Below, piece after piece: positions 33,201 to 45,200 of a stretch of DNA of 64,000 nucleotides. The notes beneath the pieces are model-generated. The model worked only from the letters and a program-made list of their open reading frames with translations, was not told the DNA's origin and did no database searches. Position numbers and translations under genes: made by a program. The stretch's first letter is position 1; every line of letters starts with the position of its first letter. Source of the DNA: Lepiota brunneoincarnata. Lineage: Eukaryota > Basidiomycota > Agaricomycetes > Agaricales > Agaricaceae. Location of the stretch: positions 1,178,001 through 1,242,000 of the forward strand of contig JAEBUN010000003.1 in assembly GCA_023014365.1 (NCBI GenBank), read 5' to 3'.

Positions 33201-35756
33201 CTCACCAACCTCGTCGGCTTTGGAGTTAAAATCCTCTTCGAGGCTTGAGAGTGCCTCTTGGTCCTGCTTACGCTTAGTCTCGAGCTCGTCGATGCGCATG
33301 TGAGCCTCCAGCACCTCATGTTCCAGCTCGTGTATCTGCGTCTTCGCCCCCTTCAGGTGGCTCATCGTTTGGGCCAGCCGTTCGTTCGCTTCGTTCAAAG
33401 CTCCACCCAAATCTTCGCCACTCTCAAGGGCTCCCTCCGCCTTCTCTGCACGGTCAATAGCGAGGTCCCTTTCAGCCCGCAAACCCTCAATTTCCTTGCC
33501 CAATTCCTTCAGCTGCTCCTCAGAGCCCGCAGCAGTTTCTTGAGCCCTTTTCTCTGTTGCCTCCAGCTTCTCCTCCAACTGTGCCACGAGCTCTGAAACA
33601 CCCGCCTCAACTTCCGCCATCCTCTCCTTCCACCTCTCTTTATCTCGTTCGCGCTCGTGCTTCTCTTCCTCCAATGCACTTTCAGTCTCTTCCCTGTCAG
33701 CCATGCACTGCATGACCTCCTCCCTGAGCGATCCAATCATTTCCTCCAGCTCTGCCTTTTCTTCCAGCCATCGTTCTGCTGCAGGGTCTTCTGCCACGTC
33801 ATTCAGCACCGTCCCCGCACTCAATCGTCGATTTGCAGCATTCCCCGCACTAAGCCGTCGGTTCGAAGCCGGTGCAGACGAAGGTTCTTCATGTTTCCGT
33901 TCCTCGAGATCTCTCATCCGTTCCAACAGTGCCTCGTTCTCCTCCTGCAGTCTTCTGTTCAAAGTATGCAAGTAGTTGTTGAGCTTTCCAGTATTGAATC
34001 GCCCTACGCCGTGCCCAGCAGCGCTTGCGCCAAAACCCATCGCAGGGTCAAAGGACGTATTGGCGCGAGGGCGAGTTGTCAGGTCTTGGGACGAAGTGGT
34101 GGATATCATAGAGGCACGATCGTCGCCATCATAAGCTACAGCAGACTCCGTGTCTGAACCACCTGGTGATAGAACATGCATCTGCGCTAACGGATGCGAC
34201 GTCCGCCGACGCGGATGCATAGGTGGTCGAGGGGTGACACCAGCAAGGACAGTCCGCAGGCTGATGCTTTCAGCGGGCACAGATTCCTTAGAAGGGCCCG
34301 GAGTAGACTCTGCTATGCTAGCCATGCTCGGAGTAGCTAGATACCGAGGGTGAGGTGTTCCCACCTTGAGGCGTGGTCGAGCAGTCGAATTGATGACGGA
34401 CAGAAGGAAGGAACGCCGACGCGTATGAGGCGTCATAAGGTCATCATAATCCCGTACGTGGCCGTCGCTCGAGACGGGTGTGCTGGGAATCTCATTCGGT
34501 GGTGAAGGGAGATTGAATCGGGCACGAGGACGAGGGAAGACAGAAGTCGGGCTAAACCCTAAGGATCCCGACGGGGAAGCAAGTTGTTCTCCGGAGTTGT
34601 ATTTGTTGGAAGAATATGGAGTAGGTCCACCATCAGATGAGAATGTTGGTTCAGGCTCTTCGACAGAGGCACCCGACTCCTTTAGACCCTCTGCTGCGGC
34701 AGCCGATTCCATTTCCGCATTCTCCCTCACAGGGGAAGAAGCATGGACATCCGTGATATCCATAGAATCAACACTCGTCATGTTGCCCGCATCATGTTCT
34801 GAATTAACACTCTCGTTTGCCGCGGACTCGTTCCTATACATTGGAGATCCAGTTGTCGAATGGGGCAACGGTATGCGCGTTGCTGAGACTGGAGAGGAAG
34901 AATGAGGGCGTGGGGGTGGAATTGAGCGACTACTACTTGGTGTTGAGTTGGTAGGGGAAGATGTCTGCGAGGACAAAGTGCGGGTTAATGAAGGGGTGCG
35001 TGTCCGGGCGGTGATTTTGCGCATGGCTACGTTCTGAAACTTGTTGAATGGGGACGACTGGAAAAAAATATATCAATAACCTCAGTGGTATTGTTACTTT
35101 TTGATGATGCGCACCTTGGGTTCCGATCTTAGGCTGATAGAGTAGTCATAGTTCTTCTTGGGAGTCCCATCTTCTTCAAAGGCACCCGCGACAAAAGGCG
35201 GCGAGTTTGAGCGGCTCACGGATTGGAGCGCATCTGTGATTGAGACCTCGTCCTCATCCTCTGGCGGCGGTAAGTAGACGTCAGGAACACTCGACTTGCT
35301 TTCTTCATGGATGTCCGAATGTTCCGAGTCTGAATGACCTGCAACTGCACTGGGAACCTTAACCCGTGGAAGGGATAGCATCTTGGTTGTGCCGAAACCA
35401 TCACGCTGGCTGTTTTGCGATCCAGGACTACGAGATGCAGCAATACCAAAGGAGGACTTGCGTGAACCCACGGAATCCATAAAGCGGACTGTAGTGTTTG
35501 TGTTTGAGAAGGCACGGATGGTAGTCGCATACTGGGAAGTCGCAGGTGTCAATTGTTTCGGGGAAGAGATGCTGTACAGGTCATCGTCGCCATCTGTATG
35601 CTCTTCGCTGTCTTGTAGTAGCACTCGGCTTGTCAATGGCTCGCCATCCGATGAGTCTTCGAAAGCCGGAACAGATGGAAGAGAAGGCATGTCCTGGTCT
35701 TCTACTGCCTCTATACGCCGCCAGATTCTTGAGGGTGTCTCCAGCATCGCAGCCAT
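30271..35756 (-). CDS. Large PACT-domain coiled-coil protein, Pcp1/pericentrin-like spindle-pole-body component
   Basis: Expected to anchor gamma-tubulin complexes and calmodulin at the spindle pole body. The N-terminus MLETPSRIWRRIEAVEDQD is disordered and Ser/Pro-rich for about 500 residues. NNYLHTLNRRLQEENEALLE then opens a very long coiled coil running through an 867-codon exon (32421-35024) and six more. The tail reads HNKECKGLIIQIRYLKAKF and FRNDLGYQKQYLLVLLSQLE, spliced to EQKILVSISRVGYP and NKFKSVGFLVIFLSRVR. This matches the C-terminal PACT domain (Pfam PACT_coil_coil) of Pcp1, Spc110-type and pericentrin proteins. The last exon ends RRRRGTAAC with TAA at 30271-30273. Total length is above 1,500 residues. 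One join worth noting: the acceptor near 32430 (CACTCCAG) gives TDYSAKLSWLNG in frame. The start is the first Met before LETPSR. Homology to Pcp1 is confident at the PACT end, weaker elsewhere. A relic of its N-terminal part lies at 37.5 kb. Confidence 0.85.
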
Positions 35757-37463
35757 GGGGGTTGGATTGAGCAAGTGCCAGAGCCCCTCACAACAGGGAA
35801 TTGAACAGTTAATCGAGCCCTCGCGTAAGCTCACGTGACCGCGATTCTCCAAGCTTCAAGCTTCAAGTCCCACTCACAGCGCCTCAATGACTCCGCAGAT
35901 GCCATCGAGTGGTCAACATAACCAAAATATGCTCGTTCTAGTAACACGACAATCGCTTCCTGTTTGTCGCTCATCGGGCTCCGCCGAATGTCATGACATT
36001 CGAAATTCTAAGCCTTCACTAATAGTCAAGGCACTAGCTAAGTGCGATCAAATCAGCTTTCTAAAAAGCATACCCCCAGGCCAAGGCTCACTAAATTTTT
36101 GCTTGGTCTATGAATACCTTCATACACAGCTTCTACTAAAAATACGCAATAGCCTCCTGAGTCGGGCGGGCTCCGGGAGGGTGGATAAAGACGATTGCTA
36201 TAAGTCGTTGGGAAGCCACCGCCTGTTGTAGCCGTAATTGAAACATGACCAATTTCCCGTACGAGCTTCAGAGCAGTGGTCGCATCGAATGTAATCTACA
36301 AACTGGAAGCTTCCTCCACCATTTGGGGGCCGAATAGCTCAAAAGGACCAAACCAACTACTGGCGGATCTGGGCGGAGTTCAGGCGCAGAAGAATTCCCA
36401 CTTGAACACAGGGAACAAGATTGGTAGCGACCGTTCATGTTGCACCGTTCGGATCCTGACACTCTTATTCTCCCTATTTAATAGGATGCAATGTCCCGGA
36501 ACCCGGGAGGGGTTATCGCAGACCACGTACGAAATGCCATTGAATCACATATGTGCACCTTGAGTTCGGGGCTCGGAGTGCCCGGACAAGACAGGGGTTG
36601 AAGATCCGGTAGAATGCTGGTAAGTAGTTTTTATTTATGACATCATATCACCACCCCTATTCGGCGCTATGGTTGCTGGGTCCATAATGGAAGACTTGCG
36701 CAGGACTGAAAGGGGTAAGTTTCCACGGAACTTGTTGCATTTCTTAACAAGTCAGCCTGCTTGTGGCTGAGCCCACGCCTCGACGAGGATCAAGTAAAAG
36801 AGTTTTTCTACCCAACAATCTCGCGTTTGCCAACTTCGATGGTCATTTCCTTGGTTAAGCTGCTGGCTGGTGCATACTCGATTCCTAGGTGACTGGGCCC
36901 GGCACGTTCATTGATGGGTCAACGTCTATTCTATTCGGTTCTAGACTAGTCACACTGGCAGGGCTCCCTGTTCTTGACAACAGCAACGAATATAGGCCGG
37001 AGGGTGACCGGCGGGCGGAATCCCAGGATTTCGTGAGATGAAGCATCGTGTCCTGAACAGTCCACGCCTGGTATGTATGCAGAATTGTTTGTGGACACAG
37101 GCGAGACGCCTGTACGCCACACAACACTCCTATGCACCTCCTATGGACTACTTGAAGTCTGCAACGGAGCTATTGATTAGAAATCGGGCGCCCAGTGAGT
37201 GCGAGCTTGAGTCCCCGTGACACAGAGCGGAGTGTTGCAACCTCGGCTGAGTACCGCTGAGCCCCGAAGAGGAAACTATGCAGAAGGTCGGAACATGATC
37301 AACGTTGGGAGCGTGTGATGAAACTCGCTCGAAATTTCACCTGTAACATGTGTGATCCGTTGGGGCCGTTCCTTCGTAATTCAGTAAATACCTCCGAATT
37401 GACGTACGTATTCAAATTCCCCTTTCATGTTCGGAGAAGGCTTTCATACCTATGATTTCAAGG
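35757..37463. other. Gene-poor region upstream of the spindle-pole gene
   Basis: No intact gene. A 63-codon minus frame (36946-37137) has protein-like words (YIPGVDCSGHDASSH, ILGFRPPVTL) but no partners and may be a relic. Other frames are short. Confidence 0.4.
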
Positions 37464-37600
37464 TTTGCTGTAGGGCGACGGGTCTCCCTCTACATCATTC
37501 AGCACTGCTCCTGCACTCAGTCATCGGCTCACAGAATTACCCACAGTAAGCCGTCGATTCGAAGCCGATGCGAAGCTTCCTTCCCGTTTCGGGTCCCTTG
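37464..37600 (-). pseudogene. Relic fragment of the spindle-pole gene
   Basis: Similar to the segment of the PACT gene at about 33790-33905 that encodes its NRRLSAG/ANRRLSAG repeat. Shared words in order include CATTCAGCAC, CACTCA, AGTCGTC-like TCAGTCATC, TAAGCCGTCG, TTCGAAGCCG and ATGCG. Even the opposite-strand translations line up: IQH....TQSS then KPS.RSRC. Differences are mostly transitions. No open frame is maintained. It lies in the same orientation as the parent, about 3.7 kb upstream of that segment. Most likely a small, old duplication. Confidence 0.6.
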
Positions 37601-38109
37601 TACAGACCTGGTGTACTTAGAGCCCAGGCGTATGTGACCAGTCGGATTTCTATACCGCGGCAAGCAAGCCAGTGTTACACCGTAGTCTGGGGTACGGGGC
37701 CCTGTAAGGCAGCAGTGGCGTGACTATGCAAAAGGCCAGATAGTCGCAGCGAGCGCGTGCTGAACTCTCTACATATTATTTGCCCCGCAGCTTATGTGAA
37801 TACCTAAAATTCAAGCTTCAAGCCGATCGTGGGCTTGACACGTTTCGATCTCCTCTCCCACAATATCACGGCTTATTCCGTCCGCTGGCTAACGTGGCCT
37901 GGCCATCCTGGATGTTTGTTGTGCCTTAGGCGTGCAGAGCAAGCTTTCGGGCTGTTCTGATGCTGAGGGAAGATATCATGTTGAGAACAAAGCACGACTC
38001 AGTCTATCGCATCCAACACGAACACATCATAATTCATAATTGGCATAGTTCAACCAACGGACAAACAAATACAACGGCCCGCGGAGTTAGAGGACGGCGC
38101 CAAGGAGAT
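37601..38109. other. Intergenic
   Basis: No coding signal or repeat seen. It lies between the relic and the end of the hemerythrin-like gene. Confidence 0.4.
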
Positions 38110-39053
38110 TTAAGAAACCGAGTATGGTGCATACTTCCAGTATCTGAGCCACGCTCAAGAGTTAGCTTAGCCTCCTGAGTTAACCTGGAGTAGACTTACC
38201 CTGCGTGTCTTCTCGCAAAAACGTATGGAATAACGACCTTGCGGAGGACCCACGGCATGGGGGGCCAGTCCTTGAACTCCGGTGGCGTGTGACTAAGAAT
38301 ATGTTAGAATAAAGTCGAAGCAGTATGAAACTATTCGTGAACGCACGCTCTCATATAAGGCACCAAAACGAACGGATCCCCATGCGATTGGGCATATTTA
38401 TCAAGCCTGTGATTGAGGTCCTTCAGCTCGGCGTCACCAAAACCAGCCTGTTTTAGTTCTGAGGATTTGATGTGTTCAACCTCGGCATCCAAATGCTGGA
38501 ACTACGCTGGATATCAGTACCCTGACCGCAGCGGGCCGTCGTACGCTATGTATAATGCTCACCAAAGAGTCTTTCATTTGTACAAATTGTTCCTTGACTT
38601 GTTCAGGGTTGAACTTGGACGGGTCGGCCTTGGCTTCCAAGAGAATCGCTTCTAGGTCAGAGATTCCCTTGTGGATGATTTCATGAGCTTCCCTCTCTGG
38701 ACCAAAGTCCATTCTCTCGTTCAGAAAGGGAAATAATATCTCTTCCTGAGACCAAACAATGAGGAATGTGGCATACTTGGGAACCAACGAGTTCCTACCT
38801 CAGTGTCGTGGTGAAGAACGACCGAGGTGGCCCATGCTTGGCAGTAGCCGAGGAAGTTGGGTAAATCATTTTCAAGTGAACCGTTTTCTTGTTCTAGTTT
38901 CTTGATGATATTGTTGTAGCCAAGTTTGAAGGTGTAGTGAGCTGGAAGTGGTCGTGAGTAATTTGGTGGCCATGGAGTGACAGGAAAATTCCACTGCTCA
39001 CCTCGAATCATGTTGTAATGAAGTTGTTCAAATGGGTCGGTCGGGAATGGCAT
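38110..39053 (-). CDS. Hemerythrin-like (HHE cation-binding) protein
   Basis: Small four-helix-bundle protein predicted to bind a di-iron or similar metal centre; the role in fungi is not established. Exon 1 MPFPTDPFEQLHYNMIR joins, after a GTGAGC...CCAG intron, to AHYTFKLGYNNIIKKLE. Then FLGYCQAWATSVVLHHDTE is spliced to EEILFPFLNERM and AHEIIHKGISDLEAI. A further exon begins FQHLDAEVEHIKSSEL. The His and Glu ligands fall in AHYTF, LHHDTEEE, HEIIH and HLDAEVEH. HTPPEFKDWPPMPWVL follows, and a last exon (WKYAPYSVS) is reached by a GTAAGT intron. All joins keep frame, and the stop is at 38110-38112. Without the last intron one would wrongly end it at RRHAG. The start may be preceded by a further exon. 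Confidence 0.85.
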
Positions 39054-42000
39054 GATGATTGTGATCACACTTGGGGCTTATCGAGACCGGTATTCTGTGC
39101 AGGGGACACAAAGGGTTCTTGGAATGAGGCAGCGCTTTTGAACACTCGGGGTCCAGCCGAGATGCTAATAAATGAACGAGGAACAATAGAAAATCTTCCA
39201 AACATTCCACCAAATTTAATCAACAGACGGCCATCGATCACCCATACCCATCTGATCATAATATGTAGCCGACTCAGATTAGTAAGTTGATCACAGCAGT
39301 GATGGGCGAGCTACTAGCGAGCTGTAGCCCGTCGATAACCACTGATCTAGCCAGCTGGCTTGATAGCTAGCTAAAGTGCCAGTAGCAATGGCTAAGGCTT
39401 CTGTATCTGACGTAAGCCTTGAGTGTACAAACGATTCCCCTCCCTCTGCAGTGTACCGGTCCCAATTGGTCCCAGGTTATGCATCCCTCGGCTGATGTGA
39501 CAAGCAGAACGGGGATAGCATATAGGTATATAGTCACGGCGAAAAACTCAACTTTTTGTGAGACAAGAAATGTTACGCTCATTCTCCCTGAATGGCTTTT
39601 ACTTTCTCCGTGGTTGCAGGAGTCTACTGTTAGCTGGTCACGTATTCAGCGGCCTTTGATGGTACGAAACAAACTTTGTTGTCAGGTATCACCGACGAGT
39701 TGATAATCAAATTGTTCTTACAATCAGGGATGAGATATCGCAGTCAGTAGTATGTATGCAGAAGTTAATAGAAGTAAGGTTTCATACCTACGGTCTGTAA
39801 CCCATATACTTCCTAATTACCCATATTCACCATCACCATGATCGTTACATGTCAGTTATCGAGACGGATACAGGTACATTTGCTTGCTTGCCCAGCTATA
39901 AGAAACCAGCTGCGTCACGTCGTACTCAACAGCTCCAGTTACTTGTAACTGGTAGTATAAGTCTGGGATATCGTAAACCCCGCAAGTACCCTCGGCCTGG
40001 GATTCGCCGTTTCTTTTATATTAAGCCCAAAGCACACTTCCGGAGCCCAAAGGTCCTATAACTATTAACAACTGACAGGGGCACACGACTACCCGTCAAT
40101 TATCACCAAGCCCCGCGGGAACACCAATCGGCCGATTCCTGCCAAGATAAAAGCCAGTTATAGTAAAAAGTTCACGAACGTTCGAATGTTCAAGAGCGTG
40201 CCGAGAATATCTCTCCTAACGTTTGATGAATGCGAGGAGCAGTACACCAACTGAGGATAGCTCTCCTGGTCGCGTGACGGCCGCCTAAACAGCGGCTGTA
40301 ACTTAACTTAACTTGTCGCGGGAATCGATTTAGTCGGATTAATCAGCAGGGTGAGAGTATCTAGGACAGGCGGTTGGCACGGGTTCCACGGGGACGCCAC
40401 AAGGTGATTTGAACCCTGTCTGGAGATATGGGTTCTGGAGTTGTTTTGAGTTGTTATGAGGTGGTGCGATCTGCGGGGAATTCTCGGCGAGCAAATTTTT
40501 GTGGGGCAGCGGCCAGTAGTGGGCTACATAGGTGGCGAGGCTGCCCTTGCCAACCCGGCAGGTTGAATCGGGCGATCATTACTGAGAATTTGAAATGTGT
40601 TGGGGAGGATACCGAGTGTAAGTAATCTCAGAAATGCATCACGGAAACCACTCGCGTGGCCCCTGGAGCGGGTCCTCGAACTTGCCAAGAGGTGTTCCGA
40701 TGGTCATCATCTGGTTCCTGACCAAAGCAAGGTCAACGCCGGATCTTCCCCTGCACTAGACGATAAAAATAGACCACCAGGTTCAAGATTGCTGCGGACT
40801 GATGCTGGGGTACTTATTACACGGAAACGAGTCAACAAGCGTGATTCTGCAACAGTAGCACGGGTGGCGAGAAAGTTCCAAAGGACAGTCTTCTCAGGTT
40901 TTCGAGCTTGTGGGACCGTCGGCACCATGTACTTGTATACTCGTGTTCAACAGACTGCACAGGCTGATTGTTTTCGTGTGGGTCTCTGGATGGCGGGCCC
41001 GACCAGCACGTATCTACATCGTGCTGGAGAGATATGGTTGGTTGCATTGGTCTTCGAATGTTCCAATGGATCATAAAGGGGGTGTATGTTCTCACAACAA
41101 CGATGAGTTACAGTCAGGTGGTGCGTTCCAGTGGTTCGCTTAGATGCCGTCGAGAATAAATAGCCGCCAGTTCATCGTGGGCATCGCCGGCGAGTCATCT
41201 CTATTATTTCAGCGTAGATGGTGGCGGATAGATGTGTCTACGTCGTGGCATGCGGGATTGAGGTGTCCAGATGTCCACGCTCGGCGATACTCGTGGGTGG
41301 GCGTGGGGAGGTTCGACGTGGGACTTGTGGACTGGGAGGTGTCGAGGCGTTGAAACACTTGGGCGACCTTGTGGTGGCACGCCTTTCTGCTATATTTCTG
41401 GAACGGCTTAAGGGGTATGGTGTCGGTACGATTTCCATGACTCCAAGCCCCGGCCGGAATGAATTTGGGTCATGACTGCAGAGTTCTTGCTGTGTTCAAC
41501 GTTTCTCTTCGACGTGGAATGAAGTGATTGCGGACCGTTTCTGGTGTGTCAAGGGTTCTAGTGGAGTTTCCAAGTCAAGTGCAATGATCTTTCCACCTCC
41601 GCACCTCATGATCCCAAATGAGCTGTACGCCCTACTCTTGCTCCCGACTTTAATGTTTGTGAGGCCCTTCTAACAGGCTCAAAGGAGACGCGTTGGGGCA
41701 GCAGGTGAACTTTACTTCTGACAGTAGTGGACTGCTACTTGATGCCTCAGACGACCCGAGCGGCAAGTTCACGATGTGGAACTCTGCTGTCCGTTGTCGC
41801 ACAGGTGCAACCGCGGGAAATGATGTGGCCTTTTGCTTCGCGGGAATATTCAGGGTCTGGTTGTACATAGCGCCGTTGGAGAAGCCGGGGAGTTGCCTGG
41901 AGTAGCCCTGCGGGGGTTGGTCCGTCCGCCAGAACGCCCTGGTTATTGACATCATGTCCCCTTGAGGCAGATTTGCGGCCGGACCATAAGAACGAGTGAT

Positions 42001-42237
42001 CTTCGGGGTGAGCTGGGTGTGCTCGACGCAAACAGTAGTGGATGTTCATATTAACTGCGGGAATAATAAGAATGTAAAACTACAACCCTGTCCATCCTCG
42101 GAGCAGGTGATTTTATTCTTTGTGGGCGGAAGCGCCGGATTGCGGGCCGAGGTACGTGCAGGGGAGATCCGGGGATTTGTTGGATTCCATTCCGCCTTTT
42201 CTACTTATCCTCTCACTTGCTCTCTCTCTCCCCATCC
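39054..42237. other. 3.2-kb gene-poor region with AGCT palindromes
   Basis: No gene recognised. Small perfect palindromes occur: AGCCAGCTGGCT (39349-39360), TAGCTAGCTA (39364-39373) and CCAGTTAC/GTAACTGG with a 2-base centre (39935-39952). Open frames at 40597-41076 (+, 159 codons), 41218-41475 (+) and 41650-41955 (-) have no domain and overlap frames on the other strand. The last 200 bases lead REG1, with a CTCTCTCTC pyrimidine tract just before its ATG. Confidence 0.45.
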
Positions 42238-45200
42238 ATGGCAAACTACCTCCCCGTCCTCCTCATATCCGTCAACACAAGCAACATTCCAGATGATAAT
42301 GCACTCACAACTATTCCCTGTGGTCAGGTCGACTATCTCTCTCATGACTGGCAAGAAGAGGATGTCTGGCGCTCCTGGAGAAATATGACACGCCAGAAAA
42401 ACGAAATCACAAATGGTATTCGCCTCGAGAACGCCAGCTGGCGTACCTGGTGGAAGCAACGCAACAAACTCAAGACCATCTCCCCAGAGACTCTCAACTG
42501 GTCAGTATCAACTTCCCTTCCAGGCACAGATGCTCACGAGCAGCCCTCAGGCTGAAGGACTCTGATGTCACCTGGCTCTATGGCCCCCTCCATACAGCCG
42601 TCGACTGGACACCACCACCAAAGCCAAGTCCAGTTCCAGACTCGGTCGACGCTGCCACTCCAGCTTCTACCCACGACCGTCTTGATCTCCACTCTGCCTC
42701 CCCGACAGCCTCGCGCCATTCCCAACCACTACGCACGAAACCCATCCTCAAGCACCGCAGCATCAGCGAACTCCTCACATCTGACCTCCTCTCCCCCATC
42801 TTCAGTCCCCACGAGTCCGAGGACGAGGCGAGCCGACAATCCCACTCATTCCCCTTCGCTGCCTCCGACACCTCTTCCAGTTCTAATCCCACTACAGGAC
42901 AGAAACGACCCCCTCTCATACATACGAAAAGCGATACTCATATCACGCGGTTGGGTACCTCTCAAACCTTCCGCAGGAATTCACCACCGCGTGTCCAGCC
43001 CCATGTCATCACCAAGCTGCCCTCACATCAATCATCATCAACCGTACGCGCCTCAGGCGCAGTGCGGAGTTCAGTTTCACAAGATTCTGCTTCTAGCGCG
43101 AGTGGAAGCAGCGAGCGCACAAAGAAGAAGCATATTAGTTTCAACACATTCGTGGAGCAATGTATCGCTATCGAGAAGCCCAAATCTAGCAGAGCACCAA
43201 GAAGGGCCGACGGATTCAGACCTGGTAATCATGTGGCACATGATGGCGAAGTGTATGGTGGCAGTGATGAAGAGGTTGAGGATGAGCCCTGGAACGGTGG
43301 ATGGGATGATGACGATGGGTATGGATAACGACTATCTTAATGATATCTCCTCACAATATTCCCTGTCTAGCTACGAGGAGGATCGAGAGGATAACTTCCT
43401 GGACGAAGATGATCCACTTTGGCTCGCTGCCCATGGCGGTGCTCATTCTCGGCGCCGGCACTTGAACGGAAGCGCAATCCATAGCGATTCCGATTCCGAT
43501 GATGGAGCAATCGAGATCCGACCCTCTTCTTATCGGCATTCCAACTTGGCAATTCCCACTGCAAAGAAAAAGGCACCCCCTAGATCCCAATCGACTTCCT
43601 CATCCTCGTCGACCACAACCACATCAGCTTCTTCGTCGGTGCCGCCCCCTCGCCAGCGTCGCAAATCAGCTTCCGCAACAACACATATACCCCCTTCCCA
43701 TCTCTTATCACATCCCTCGACTACTTCAGCATATCGCCCTCGTCCTGTCCATTCCTCTCCTTCCGACTCACAATACCGTGATCATGTTACTATCGCACCC
43801 ATCCCCCCCACCCTTCTCAAGACCACTGGAGCATGGGAGGAAGGATTCGGCGATGAAGATGGACCTAGTGATGATGGGTTATGGGACTTCACGGCCCCTA
43901 AACATGGTGTTGATGGGCAGTCTGGCAATATTAGCGGGAAACGAAACAGGAAAAGCGTTGGTGGGTGTCAACAAGAAGACCACAGCTCTGAAGGTACACC
44001 CGTCGAACTGGTGTACGTGCCGCCATTTGGAAGCGTCTATGGATATGGCAGGGGAGGTCACTGGCATGATCGCGGGGAAGAAGGGGATGAAGGGGAGATT
44101 GAGGAACTGGATGAAGTGGAAACACAGGTAATGGCGCCTGCAAATGACCAGGACCAGGACCAGACACCTAAGGGGACTTCATCTGTTTGGAGACACTTCC
44201 AGCAACACACAACATCATCTTCGGCTCATGATGCAAAGCCTCGGACCAATGTCCCTATCGTTATTGTGGAGGATGACATGGACATTTCACACCCCACTGC
44301 GAAGGGGACAAATGAAGCCCTTCAACGCAGGAAGGGAGAAGTCGCTTCAGAATCACCGGGGCCCGTACCTATACCTGTACCGTCAAGAGGACCCCATCAA
44401 CCCGAACACGGCAATGAGAGAGAGCGGGGGCGCAGTCTTTCTATCTCTCCCATTGGTACTAGTGTTACAAGGCCTCCTACATCCGCCCCCAGCGGCAATG
44501 ACGATCTCCTCTCTGCAAGAGGCAGATCCCAAAGCTGTCAAGATCTTCCATCTTTCTATAATGCTACCACCGTCGCCTCCGCTCCGCAAGGGGAAGATCG
44601 GAGAGGCAGGCCCAGCATGCGCACATCTTGCAGTTCTACTTCATGGCGTGGCTTGAACCCGAGCCGAAGTAGCCAAAGCCACAGCGGCGGCAGGAGTGGT
44701 GGTAGCGGAAGTGCAAGTCCCAACAATGCGAGTGCGAGTACATCACCGATGGGTAGTTTATCGCCTGATGCAAGTGACAATCGGTTGGGAGGAATCGGGA
44801 GTGCATGTGCGAACGGAAGGTCAGGCGGAAGGGAGAGGGAGAGGGTTGGTTCGAGCTCTAGTGTGAACAATAAAGCAGCAGGAAGCAATGAGGAAAGGAG
44901 AGGGAGAGATCGCGGGAGGAGAGTCATCGGCTCAACACCCGTCCCCGGCCCCGGCCCAAACTCGAGTTTGGTTGCGGCCACAAGTCCTCCTGACGAAACA
45001 ACGAGTCGGAGGAAGGACACTGGGAGGTCTAGTTTGAGCCCGCAGGAGGTTTTTGACGTGGATTCACAGGTGGGAGCCAAGGATGTGAAAGGGAAAGGCA
45101 AGGAATTGACCATGCAGCAGCTCCAGAAAGCCGCCACTAACACCAATGTCGCCAGTGATATTGGGTGTGCAACTATAGACATGAACGCGAGTATATGCTC

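Noticed and set aside
33657..34157. 166-codon plus-strand open frame
   Set aside because: Antisense to the coiled-coil exon of the spindle-pole gene. Useful only because its translation lines up with the relic at 37.5 kb.
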